Source: Thiogranum sp.
GTDB taxonomy: Bacteria; Pseudomonadota; Gammaproteobacteria; DSM-19610
Length of the DNA stretch: 64,000 nucleotides
Reading direction: 5' to 3'
Assembly: GCA_030148915.1 (NCBI GenBank)
Contig: JASBSN010000066.1
Location: 1-64,000, forward strand
This document shows, piece by piece, positions 29,003-36,740 of the stretch. The notes beneath the pieces were generated by a model. That model saw nothing but the letters and a program-made list of their open reading frames with translations, made no database searches and was not told where the DNA came from. The number at the start of each line of letters is the position of its first letter. Within the stretch, counting starts at the first letter, position 1. A program made the position numbers and the translations under genes.

Positions 29003-29497
29003 CTAGCCGAACAGGCGTGCGTATACAGGCAGAGCCCTGCGCAATAGAGCAGCGGGAGATCGATAGCGCTGAAGAGATTCCACATCCAGAGCGTCGAGGA
29101 AATTCTTCACCTGCAGCCCAAGCTCGGTATCGCCCCTGACAACCAGCCGCCTCTGGAACACCAGCGTATCCGGATCCTCTTGACGGCCGATCAGCAGCAG
29201 AAAATCGTACAGCGAAGCCTCAATAATTAAACTATCATCGCGGGGCAGCCGATCAGCCACCAGCCGCCTTGCGCGCAACGAAAATCGGTAACTGATCTCG
29301 ATGTCCCGCACCTTGATGACCACGGCGCGGTTGTGCAGAAAGTCCAGCTCTCCATCGTACAATGCAACAGCCAGGGTGTAGTTCAACGCGGTCACCAGCA
29401 AGCGCCCGTGCAGTTCGCCCGGCAACAGGGAAAATGGCTTGGCCAAAAACCAGGGGACGCGCGCCGGGCCGGCCCGACTCGCCGAGGCAGCGGTCAT
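29003..29497 (-). CDS. ubiT: Oxygen-independent ubiquinone biosynthesis protein UbiT (SCP2 domain)
   Basis: A 164-residue SCP2-type lipid-binding protein. The C-terminal half carries the UbiT signature: RQEDPDTLVFQRRLVVRG, then DTELGLQVKNFLDALD, nearly the same as E. coli YhbT. Earlier DGELDFLHNRAVVIKVRDIEI also fits. UbiT assists UbiU and UbiV, probably by holding the lipid intermediate. ATG 29497 was chosen; a TTG seven codons upstream is possible. It is about 18 kb from ubiUV, behind a LuxR-type gene and 6 bases before an O-antigen ligase gene. Confidence 0.93.
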   Translation of the reverse strand: MTAASASRAGPARVPWFLAKPFSLLPGELHGRLLVTALNYTLAVALYDGELDFLHNRAVVIKVRDIEISYRFSLRARRLVADRLPRDDSLIIEASLYDFLLLIGRQEDPDTLVFQRRLVVRGDTELGLQVKNFLDALDVESLQRYRSPAALLRRALPVYARLFG

Positions 29498-29539
29498 CGG
29501 ATTGGCGGATCCCGCCAAACTCCAGACTCGCGCTGTCGG

Positions 29540-30118
29540 CTATGACTCACTGCTGGAGGCCTCGCCGGCGGCACAAAGCGCACGGCCAAACTGCTGCCTG
29601 TTCGCCGGGACGTACTTCGGCTCTTCACCCAGTTCCCGGCATTTTCGATAGGCGTTATTCAGATGGGTGCGCAAGGTGGCCCGTGATATCGAAAGTAGTT
29701 CGCAAATCTGCGGATTGGATTCCCCTCTGACAATGAGAGAAACAATCTCGAACTCACGGTCTGTGAGCCCCTTGTGGCGGTAATAGGCATCCGCCATCCG
29801 GTATTTGTCACTGAGTGGCTGAAGGAACGTAATTATACTCTCGGCGCTGCACAACAGCATGACATCGAAATAGCCGCCGTGAAGGAAGCTGTTACTGTAC
29901 ATTCGGCTGCCCCAGCCTTTCCACTGCTGGCTATCGTCATGGGCGTAGAGTTCCATACATCCTGTGGTACACCGCTTACCCTGCTGTTCCCCGCAGATTT
30001 TGCGACAGCAGTCATTCTGGTATAAAACCCGCTTGTCGGCGGTCTTGGCGCAGACGGCAACACCCGCGGTTACCAGGCATTCTTGCAACACATCATTCAT
30101 AGGTGGGACCGCATCCAT
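29540..30118 (-). CDS. LuxR-type transcriptional regulator with cysteine-rich N-terminal domain
   Basis: A 192-residue protein with a C-terminal LuxR/GerE helix-turn-helix (about residues 117-165: LTDREFEIVSLIVRGESNPQ and on). The N-terminal 110 residues resemble a small PAS-like sensor and contain cysteines at 14, 23, 37, 38, 42, 50, 54 and 90. Cys37, 38, 42, 50 and 54 fall within 18 residues and could bind a metal or Fe-S cluster; that is inference. The gap to ubiT is 42 bases on the same strand, so it may control ubiT in response to oxygen or redox state. ATG 30100 is an alternative start. Confidence 0.85.
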   Translation of the reverse strand: MDAVPPMNDVLQECLVTAGVAVCAKTADKRVLYQNDCCRKICGEQQGKRCTTGCMELYAHDDSQQWKGWGSRMYSNSFLHGGYFDVMLLCSAESIITFLQPLSDKYRMADAYYRHKGLTDREFEIVSLIVRGESNPQICELLSISRATLRTHLNNAYRKCRELGEEPKYVPANRQQFGRALCAAGEASSSES

Positions 30119-30304
30119 AAGCTACCGTTATCACTGCCACCATAGCAAATTCATGCCATGCGACACATCGACACCTGGGGTTGAGGCCGGTGACGTAGCC
30201 ATGATCACATACATCAGCTGAACGCATGCAGTGGCGCTAATTCGATGCGTCTATGCGCGGGCGGCGCTCCCCTGTTATGCCAGGATGTTTCGGTCATCTC
30301 GTCC

Positions 30305-31213
30305 TCAGGCACCGGCAAGCCGCGGCGTCCTATCGATCACTTCCAGAGCATCGTGCCGTACATGGTTCTGCTTCATCTGATCGCAAATCAGCTCCTCGGT
30401 GACAATGCCCTTTTCCAGGCATTCTTTAAGCAGGCCAAAAAAGAAATCTTCCTGATGAGGGTCGGGATGAGGCTGATAGCAACCCAGCAGCGCGTATTCG
30501 CCGAACAGGCGCCGCCGCGCCTGCATTAGCCAACCCAGGGGCGGAAACAGGCGAAATCTTTCCGCCGGACGCCAATCTATGGGTAACCCGGCCTTCCATG
30601 GCTGGGTCCGGCGTCGGGTGTTATGGATCATTTTGGTGTTCTCGTCCAACTTGTCGAAATCATTCCACTCGTTTTCAAACAACCCGATGGTCTCGCGCGC
30701 CTCGTCTTTCAGGCAGATCCAGGGTTGGTAGTCCTGTTCAAAGGTGAACATCCGGTCGAAGGTCTGTTCGACATTCCAGTGCCTCAGCTTTTCGTTGTCG
30801 AGCAACATCACGCTGCTGGCGAGGCAGCGATCGACGGCGCCCTTGGGCCCGGCGCGTCGCCGGCACATGATCGCTTTGCCCTGCATATCCCGGGACAGGA
30901 GTTCCCACACGTCTCCGAGCGCAAAAACGTCAGGGTCGATAACCACGGCACGCCCCTGATAGCCCATGAGTTCCGGCGGCATAAAACGCAATGGCGTGAA
31001 CGATTGCAGATCATTATTAAACCACGGGCGCTTCACGCCATCGCGCAGGTAAAACTGACCCTCGTGTTCGCGGAAAAACGGGTAATCCTGATGCTGAATA
31101 ATGCGCACGCCGAACTTGGTGTTATTTTTCGAATTTCGCCGCAAGGCGTATTCCGCAACCAGCGCACCGACAATCTGTTTGTGATTGGTATGGATAAAAA
31201 CACAATATTCCAT
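30305..31213 (-). CDS. Glycosyltransferase-like protein, copy 2 of tandem pair
   Basis: A 302-residue protein with a family 8-like look: an N-terminal VFIHTNHKQIVGALVAEYAL, and a candidate metal-binding motif in VVIDPDVFALGDVW. I cannot name a defined family. It is by eye about two-thirds identical to the next gene upstream, differing mainly in surface positions. Start ATG 31211-31213 has GGAGGA about ten bases upstream. The likely role is a sugar transfer on a cell-surface or stored glycan. Both copies lie behind the FNR-type box at 32313. Confidence 0.7.
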   Translation of the reverse strand: MEYCVFIHTNHKQIVGALVAEYALRRNSKNNTKFGVRIIQHQDYPFFREHEGQFYLRDGVKRPWFNNDLQSFTPLRFMPPELMGYQGRAVVIDPDVFALGDVWELLSRDMQGKAIMCRRRAGPKGAVDRCLASSVMLLDNEKLRHWNVEQTFDRMFTFEQDYQPWICLKDEARETIGLFENEWNDFDKLDENTKMIHNTRRRTQPWKAGLPIDWRPAERFRLFPPLGWLMQARRRLFGEYALLGCYQPHPDPHQEDFFFGLLKECLEKGIVTEELICDQMKQNHVRHDALEVIDRTPRLAGA

Positions 31214-31292
31214 GGCTGTGCAGTCCTCCGGCAACTGCGCGCGACAGCGCTACTTACCCTGGCATCCGCGGCGCATCGTCAAAGACACACCG

Positions 31293-32201
31293 TCAAGCGG
31301 GCGCGAGGGGCGGCGTCTTGTCCAGAACCTCAAAGGCATCATGACGCACGTGATTCTGGTTCATCTGCTCACGGATCATGGTCTCGCTGAGTTTACCCTG
31401 CTCCAGGCATTCTTTGAGCAAACCGAAGAATAGCCTCTCCTGGTGCGGGTCCGGGTGGGGCCGGTAGTGTCCGAGAAAGGCGTACTCACCGAAGATCTTG
31501 CGCCGGGCTTTCATCACCCAGGCCAGCGGCGGGAAGTAGGGGAATTTCTCCCGTGGCCGGTGATCTATCGGCAAACCGGTCTTCCACGGCTGAGTTTTGC
31601 GCTTGGTGGTATGCAGCATGCGCGTGCTCGCGCTCAACCTGTCGAAGTCGTTCCATTCGTTCTCAAACAGACCGATGCTCTCGGGCGGCTCGGTTTTCAG
31701 GCAAATCCAGTTCATATAGTCCCGTTTGCCTTCGAACATCTCGTTGAAATTCTCCTCGACTCTCCAGTGTTTGAGCTTGGCGTTGTCCAGCAGCATGGCG
31801 CTGCTGGCCAGGCAGCGGTCAAACCTGCCCTTGGTGCCGGTTCGGGGACGACACATGATCGCCTTGCCCAGCATGTCGCGCGAAAGCAGATCCCAGACAT
31901 CCGCGACGGCAAAAATATCGGGATCGATCACCACCGAACGTCCTGCATAGCCCATCAGTTCCGGTGGCAAGAAGCGCAGAGGCGTAAAGGATTGCAGATC
32001 GTTATTCAACCACGGACGACGCATACCGTCCCGTCGGTAGAGCTGGCCCTCGCGGGCGCTAAAAAAGGGATAGTCCTTGAGCTGAATGAAGCGGACGTCG
32101 AATTTGTCGTTATTGCGCGAATAACGGCGTAGCGCATGCTCGGCGACATGAGCGCCAACAATCTGCTTGTGGTTGGTGTGAATAAAGACACAAGGTTTCA
32201 T
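31293..32201 (-). CDS. Glycosyltransferase-like protein, copy 1 of tandem pair
   Basis: A 302-residue paralogue of the downstream gene, with VFIHTNHKQIVGAHVAEHAL, NNDLQSFTPLRFLPPELMGY and VVIDPDIFAVADVWDLLSRD. ATG 32199-32201 has GGGGAG six bases upstream; the frame is open further up but without a better start. The 79-base gap between the two copies and their equal length point to a simple tandem duplication. Transcription probably starts near 32278 behind the FNR-type box. Confidence 0.7.
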   Translation of the reverse strand: MKPCVFIHTNHKQIVGAHVAEHALRRYSRNNDKFDVRFIQLKDYPFFSAREGQLYRRDGMRRPWLNNDLQSFTPLRFLPPELMGYAGRSVVIDPDIFAVADVWDLLSRDMLGKAIMCRPRTGTKGRFDRCLASSAMLLDNAKLKHWRVEENFNEMFEGKRDYMNWICLKTEPPESIGLFENEWNDFDRLSASTRMLHTTKRKTQPWKTGLPIDHRPREKFPYFPPLAWVMKARRKIFGEYAFLGHYRPHPDPHQERLFFGLLKECLEQGKLSETMIREQMNQNHVRHDAFEVLDKTPPLAPA

Positions 32202-32305
32202 ACCCAGCTCCCCGTAGTGACCGGCCAGGGCCGGCACAGCCTGGGCGCACAGCCGGCGCAGCACCCGACCCCTGGAGTTGTGCATTCAAACACACACCCG
32301 GGCGC

Positions 32306-32333
32306 ACTGTATTTGATCCTGGTCAAATACAGT
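32306..32333 (-). promoter_or_regulatory. FNR/Anr-type box inside a long perfect palindrome
   Basis: TTGATCCTGGTCAA (32313-32326) matches the FNR/Anr dyad. It is the centre of a larger inverted repeat: arms of 14 bases (CGCACTGTATTTGA and its complement) flank a six-base loop, spanning about 32303-32336. On the minus strand a -10-like TTGAAT (32284-32289) lies about 30 bases from the box centre, as in a class II FNR promoter, giving a start near 32278 and a leader of about 77 bases to the glycosyltransferase gene at 32201. No T run follows, so a plain terminator for ctaB is less likely, though the hairpin could have that effect. Confidence 0.65.
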
Positions 32334-32407
32334 GCGGGTTAGAGACGGGCGCGGAAATAGCGCCCGGCTCCGGCACGCAGGGTGGCGACCGATGCCGGTC
32401 GGCGAGG

Positions 32408-33316
32408 CTACATAGGAGGGTAAAACAGCAGGTAATGATCGACGAGCAAAAAAGCGAACAACGCCATGAGGTAGACAATTGAATAGCCGAAGGTCTTCAT
32501 CGCCTGCTTGTCGCTGACATCGTGCATCAGAGCCCAGGCGTGATAAAGGAAACCGGCACCGAGCGCCAGTGCGCCGCCCAGGTAAACCAGGCCGCTCATA
32601 CGCGTGGCGTAAGGTAAAATGGTCACCACCACCAGCAGGATGGTGTAAAGCAGCACCTGTAAGCGGGTGAAATCCACACCGTGGGTCACCGGCAGCATGG
32701 GGATGTTCACCTTGGCATATTCGTTGCGCCGGTTTATTGCCAAGGCCCAGAAGTGCGGCGGCGTCCAGACGAAGATGATCAGAAACAGCAGCAGGGCGTT
32801 GGGATCGACGTGCCCGGTTACCGCAGTCCAGCCCAGCACCGGGGGCGCGGCACCCGCCGCTCCGCCGATCACAATGTTTTGCGGCGTGGCGCGTTTCAGG
32901 TAAAGCGTATAAATAACCGCATAGCCGATCAGCGAGACGAAGGTCAGGGCGGCGGTGAGCGTGTTGACGAACTGCACCAGCACCCACATCGCCAGGGCGC
33001 CCAGGACGATAGCGAAGACCAGACAATTGCGCCCGGTCAGGTGGCCGCTGGCCACCGGCCGTGCGGCGGTGCGCGACATACGCGCATCGACATGACGATC
33101 GACGACGTGATTGATGGCCGCCGCCGAGGCTGCGGCCATACCGATACCGAGCGTGCCGAATATCAAGGGTTGCCAGGGCACCATGCCCGGCACGGCGAGA
33201 AACATCCCCACCAGCGCGGTGAACACGATCAGCGCCACCACTTTCAACTTGCACACACCCAGATAGTCACGCCACTGGATTGCGGCGCCTAGCGCCACTG
33301 AATAGCTACCCATCAT
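32408..33316 (-). CDS. ctaB: Protoheme IX farnesyltransferase (heme O synthase)
   Basis: A 302-residue UbiA-superfamily membrane enzyme that converts heme B to heme O. The two aspartate-rich motifs are in [15 protein letters not shown] and [33 protein letters not shown] is also typical of CtaB/CyoE. It ends the minus-strand chain SURF1, SCO-like, ctaB. No ctaA (heme A synthase) lies beside it, although that is its common neighbour. Confidence 0.96.
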   Translation of the reverse strand: MMGSYSVALGAAIQWRDYLGVCKLKVVALIVFTALVGMFLAVPGMVPWQPLIFGTLGIGMAAASAAAINHVVDRHVDARMSRTAARPVASGHLTGRNCLVFAIVLGALAMWVLVQFVNTLTAALTFVSLIGYAVIYTLYLKRATPQNIVIGGAAGAAPPVLGWTAVTGHVDPNALLLFLIIFVWTPPHFWALAINRRNEYAKVNIPMLPVTHGVDFTRLQVLLYTILLVVVTILPYATRMSGLVYLGGALALGAGFLYHAWALMHDVSDKQAMKTFGYSIVYLMALFAFLLVDHYLLFYPPM

Positions 33317-33369
33317 TTACCACCACGCGCAGTCTGCCGCCCTCGCCGAGGGATCGACGGGGGCGTATT

Positions 33370-33996
33370 TTACCCCAATCCGGAGTATTTTAAGAGCCTT
33401 TCCAGATCCCTGATGATGCCGTGCGGCGCGTCATCCACGGTATAGCTCATCATCAGGTTGCCGAGCGGGTCGACCAGATACAACCGCTGGGCGTCCAGCG
33501 CCACCTGGCCGTCGGTGGCAAAGCTCTGCAGCAACGCTGAGGCCTGCGGCGTCACGATGGCGGTGATCTGTCCCGGGAAGTGCTGCTGCAACGCCTCCAG
33601 GTCGGCACGCTGCACCCCCTGCGTGTCCCAGAGCATCAAGCGCTGCACGCGGTCGATATTCTTGCCCTGGGTGAGGCGAATCTGGCGCATTTTGTACAAT
33701 TGCTCCACGCAGTTCTTTGCGCAGGGACCCCGGTGCAGGTAGACGAAAGTCCACTCACCCTGGAGGATATCCGCGCCTATCGTCTTTCCGCCGGTCGTCT
33801 GCAGGTGAAACGCCGGCAAGGGCCTGACCGGCTTGATCAGCGTGCCGTGATTGCTGCTCGAGACCGGCACCCATTGCGGAAAAACGAAAAACAACAGCCA
33901 TGCTGTGACGACCGGCGCGGCAAACATGGCGAAAACCAGCAGCAAGGAGATTCGGTTGCGCTTCAGTACCGCAGCATCAGGGGCTTTGGTGGTCAT
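33370..33996 (-). CDS. SCO-like thioredoxin-fold membrane protein, cytochrome oxidase locus
   Basis: A 208-residue protein with one N-terminal helix (about residues 15-38) and a periplasmic thioredoxin-like domain. A Cys-x3-Cys pair in GPCAKNCVEQ sits where SCO proteins bind copper, but the proline that usually follows is missing. It is common in aa3 oxidase loci between SURF1 and ctaA/ctaB, and is probably a copper or thiol assembly factor. It overlaps the SURF1 end by 20 bases. Confidence 0.78.
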   Translation of the reverse strand: MTTKAPDAAVLKRNRISLLLVFAMFAAPVVTAWLLFFVFPQWVPVSSSNHGTLIKPVRPLPAFHLQTTGGKTIGADILQGEWTFVYLHRGPCAKNCVEQLYKMRQIRLTQGKNIDRVQRLMLWDTQGVQRADLEALQQHFPGQITAIVTPQASALLQSFATDGQVALDAQRLYLVDPLGNLMMSYTVDDAPHGIIRDLERLLKYSGLG

Positions 33997-34717
33997 ACTT
34001 CTCCCGTTTTTTAATATTCACGGCCAAATAAATAATCATCAGCGTGGTGGCCAGCGCGAACCACTGCACCGCGTAGCCCACATTGCGTTCGGGGCCGAAA
34101 CTCAGGGGGTGCCACTCTCTGATATAGCCGTCCGGCTGAGACGGATCAAGCAGTAACTCCAGTGGCAGCAGACGGTAACCCAGCTCGTGCGACAGACGCC
34201 TCAGGTCCACATGCAACACCCGATACGGCCAGCCCTCGCGCGCAACTTCCTCGCCCAGCGAAAACCCCGCTTGCCCGACATCCTTAATCCGTCCGGTCAC
34301 CGTTCGTGCGGCGTCGCTCACCGGCAGGGACGGCAACCGATCGCGAGTGCCGGGAAGCGGGATCCAACCGCGGTTCACCAGCACGCCGACGTTCGCGTTG
34401 TCCAGCTTCAACGGCGTCAGCACCTCATAACCGACAGCGCCATTGTGGGTGCGGTTATCAAGCAGGAACTGGTGGGCTGCGTCATAACGGCCGCTGACAC
34501 TGGCCGCCTGATAGCTCAAGCCCTTGACAGAACGCAGGCCGGCGTCAAGCTTCAGCAACGCCGTTGCCGAACCGGCATGATACTCGGCGAGCAGGGCGCG
34601 TTTCTGCTCGGCGCGATCGAGCTGCCAGAACCCCAGCGACACCAATATCCCGAACACCACCAGGGTAATAAGCGTCGGCCATCGACCTGGGCTGAATTGC
34701 ACACTGCCAAAGCGCAT
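33977..34717 (-). CDS. SURF1-family cytochrome oxidase assembly protein
   Basis: A 246-residue protein with two terminal membrane helices and a periplasmic loop. Conserved SURF1 segments are GFWQLDRAEQKRALL near the N-terminus, LLDNRTHNGAVGYEVLTPL, VNRGWIPL and NVGYAVQWFALA before the last helix. It helps insert heme into oxidase subunit I. It is divergent from the DUF2909 gene. Confidence 0.94.
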   Translation of the reverse strand: MRFGSVQFSPGRWPTLITLVVFGILVSLGFWQLDRAEQKRALLAEYHAGSATALLKLDAGLRSVKGLSYQAASVSGRYDAAHQFLLDNRTHNGAVGYEVLTPLKLDNANVGVLVNRGWIPLPGTRDRLPSLPVSDAARTVTGRIKDVGQAGFSLGEEVAREGWPYRVLHVDLRRLSHELGYRLLPLELLLDPSQPDGYIREWHPLSFGPERNVGYAVQWFALATTLMIIYLAVNIKKREKYDHQSP

Positions 34718-34863
34718 GCCCGCAGGTTACGCAGCACACCTGACGCCCGCAAGCGAAAATCACTATACCCGCATAAAGGTCACGGGCGTCGCCGCGCCGG
34801 ACTCCTTGGTGCTCACCGGATTACGGCTTTATACTGCCCGCTACTCACAGCGTGGTGCCGTCA

Positions 34864-35097
34864 ATGCTTATCAAAACCCTCATCGTTATTGTCCTCATCG
34901 CAATCCTCGTCAGCCTGGCCACCGGAATGCTTTTTCTGATCAGGGACAAGGGCCGGACCGACCGGACCGCCAAGGCCCTCACAGTGCGCATCGCGTTATC
35001 GGTGGCGCTGTTCGGCCTGCTGATGCTCGGCATCTTCACCGGTTACATCAAGCCGCACGGCATTTACCCGAGCACGCCGGCAGACAGCCGTCCGTAG
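34864..35097 (+). CDS. DUF2909-family twin-helix membrane protein
   Basis: A 77-residue protein with two membrane helices (about residues 2-23 and 40-62) separated by a basic segment RDKGRTDRTAKALTVRIALS. That pattern is the DUF2909 family, which is regularly found in aa3 oxidase clusters of gammaproteobacteria. It is the only plus-strand gene in this stretch. The terminator hairpin at 35106-35130 lies just after it. Confidence 0.85.
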   Translation: MLIKTLIVIVLIAILVSLATGMLFLIRDKGRTDRTAKALTVRIALSVALFGLLMLGIFTGYIKPHGIYPSTPADSRP

Positions 35098-35105
35098 TCG
35101 ACGGC

Positions 35106-35130
35106 AAAAAAAAGCGCCGCGAAGCGGCGC
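35106..35130 (-). terminator. Rho-independent terminator of the cox operon
   Basis: On the minus strand a perfect GC-rich stem, GCGCCGC-TTC-GCGGCGC (35114-35130), is followed by eight T residues (35106-35113), 22 bases after the coxC stop. On the plus strand the same hairpin follows DUF2909 but has no T run after it. Confidence 0.9.
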
Positions 35131-35151
35131 CTGTTCAGTACGGTCGTCGAA

Positions 35152-36015
35152 TTACAAAATATAGACAAAAATAAACAATCCCAGCCAGACCACATCGACG
35201 AAATGCCAGTACCAGGCGACTCCCTCGAAGGCAAAATGATGGTCCGGGGTGAAGTGCCCTTTCAGGCTGCGCAGCATAATCACCGTGAGCATGATAGCGC
35301 CGACAGTGACATGGAAGCCGTGAAAGCCGGTCAACATGAAGAAAGTCGATCCGTAGATACCCGAGCCGAGCGTCAGATTAAGCTCATGGTAGGCATGGGT
35401 GTATTCGGTGATCTGCAAGGCGAGGAAGGTGAAGCCCAGCGCCACGGTTGCCAACAGCCACAGAACCAGCGGCATCCGCTGATTTTTTTTCAGCGCCCAA
35501 TGCGCGAACGTCACCGTCACGCCGGAACTCAACAACAACAGCGTATTGATGGCGGGGATCCCCCAGGCGCCGATGGTCTCAAACTTACCGCCGATATCGC
35601 CCGGCCCGTTGGTCGGCCACATGGCTTCAAAACCGCTCCATAAAAATTCGTTGGTACCTGGATCACCGCCCCCCAGCCACGGCACCGAGTAGATACGGGC
35701 ATAAAACAGGGCGCCGAAGAAAGCGGCGAAAAACATCACCTCGGAGAAAATAAACCAGCCCATACCCCAGCGGAAGGACCTGTCCACCTGGTCGTTATAG
35801 GTGCCCGATTCGCTCTCGCGGATCACCTGCCCGAACCAGCCAAACATCATGAATATGACAATAGCTAGCCCGATCGCCATCATGGTGGTGCCGACACTCA
35901 AACCGTTCAGAAAATTGGCGACCCCCACCAACAGCGTCGTCAGGCCGATAGAACCGACAATGGGCCAGTGTGTCCCATGGGGGACGTAGTAACTGCCGTG
36001 TGCTGCTTCGCTCAT
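35152..36015 (-). CDS. coxC: Cytochrome c oxidase subunit III
   Basis: A 287-residue membrane protein with about seven helices and the usual subunit III segments: a segment beginning SFRWGMGWFIFSEVMFF, TLLLLSSGVTVTFAHWAL, GFHGFHVTVGAIML and a C-terminal AWYWHFVDVVWLGLFIFVY. It is the last gene of the coxB-coxA-small protein-ctaG-coxC operon and is followed by a strong terminator. Confidence 0.97.
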   Translation of the reverse strand: MSEAAHGSYYVPHGTHWPIVGSIGLTTLLVGVANFLNGLSVGTTMMAIGLAIVIFMMFGWFGQVIRESESGTYNDQVDRSFRWGMGWFIFSEVMFFAAFFGALFYARIYSVPWLGGGDPGTNEFLWSGFEAMWPTNGPGDIGGKFETIGAWGIPAINTLLLLSSGVTVTFAHWALKKNQRMPLVLWLLATVALGFTFLALQITEYTHAYHELNLTLGSGIYGSTFFMLTGFHGFHVTVGAIMLTVIMLRSLKGHFTPDHHFAFEGVAWYWHFVDVVWLGLFIFVYIL

Positions 36016-36039
36016 TCCAACATCCTCATCTTTGGTTTT

Positions 36040-36579
36040 CTAGTCCACTACTTTCTGTTTATCAAAAAAGGTGTATGCCAAGGTTACTGTGGAAATATGC
36101 TCCGGCAGATCCTTGTCCACCATGAACACCAGCGGCATCTCGCGTTCTTCTCCGGAGATAAATTTCTGCTCGGTGAAACAAAAACATTCCGTTTTCTTGA
36201 AATGCAGCGCCGCCAAGCCGGGAGAGACACTCGGAATCGCCTGCCCGACCATGGCGTGTGCGCTGCGGTTACGGGCCACAAACGAGGTCTGGCGGACCTG
36301 CCCGGGGTGTACCGTCATACGCGCCACCGACGGGCGGAAATCCCAGGGCATGGACTCATTGACGCTGGCGAGAAACTCGACGGTTACCGTGCGCGAGGTA
36401 TCCGGGCTGATATCCACCGTGCGCTGGGGCGCATTGCGGGGTTTCCCATTCAGGCCGGTCACGTCACAGAGCACGCCGTACAGGGGTACCAGCGCAAATA
36501 CGAACAGCGACATGAGCCCCACAATCAACAGGGTGTGGCGCAAGGTTCGTCGCTTCGCCTCTTGCAGATTCCGGCTCAT
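36040..36579 (-). CDS. ctaG: Cytochrome c oxidase assembly protein CtaG (Cox11 type)
   Basis: A 179-residue protein with one N-terminal helix (about residues 14-37) and a periplasmic Ig-like domain that delivers copper to the CuB site. The copper-binding ECFCF motif (KTECFCFTEQ) and the C-terminal TLAYTFF are visible. It lies 24 bases before coxC and 2 bases after a small membrane protein gene. Confidence 0.96.
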   Translation of the reverse strand: MSRNLQEAKRRTLRHTLLIVGLMSLFVFALVPLYGVLCDVTGLNGKPRNAPQRTVDISPDTSRTVTVEFLASVNESMPWDFRPSVARMTVHPGQVRQTSFVARNRSAHAMVGQAIPSVSPGLAALHFKKTECFCFTEQKFISGEEREMPLVFMVDKDLPEHISTVTLAYTFFDKQKVVD

Positions 36580-36581
36580 GG

Positions 36582-36692
36582 CTAAAACCCGTTCGCGGTT
36601 GCCCAGATAAAACCAAGGTAGACGGCAATCGCCACCAACCCCAGCACGATGGCAAGATTACGTGTTCGTTTTTTTTGCGCCAGCTGATTCAT
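36582..36692 (-). CDS. Small single-helix cytochrome oxidase assembly protein (36 aa)
   Basis: A 36-residue open frame starting at ATG 36690-36692, reading MNQLAQKKRTRNLAIVLGLV and on to a single hydrophobic helix ending WATANGF. It sits between coxA and ctaG, 2 bases from the latter. Small proteins of this form (basic N-terminus plus one helix) occur at the same place in many proteobacterial cox operons and are annotated as oxidase small assembly proteins. No strong ribosome site is visible. It is easily missed because of its size. Confidence 0.75.
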   Translation of the reverse strand: MNQLAQKKRTRNLAIVLGLVAIAVYLGFIWATANGF

Positions 36693-36740
36693 ACATCATT
36701 GCGGGCACCTGAGGTACCCGCCTGTCTCCTGATAGAGCGC

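Noticed and set aside
30168-30185. TTGAG-GCCG-GTGAC upstream of the LuxR gene as an FNR box
   Set aside because: Both half-sites deviate at important positions, so it was not called.
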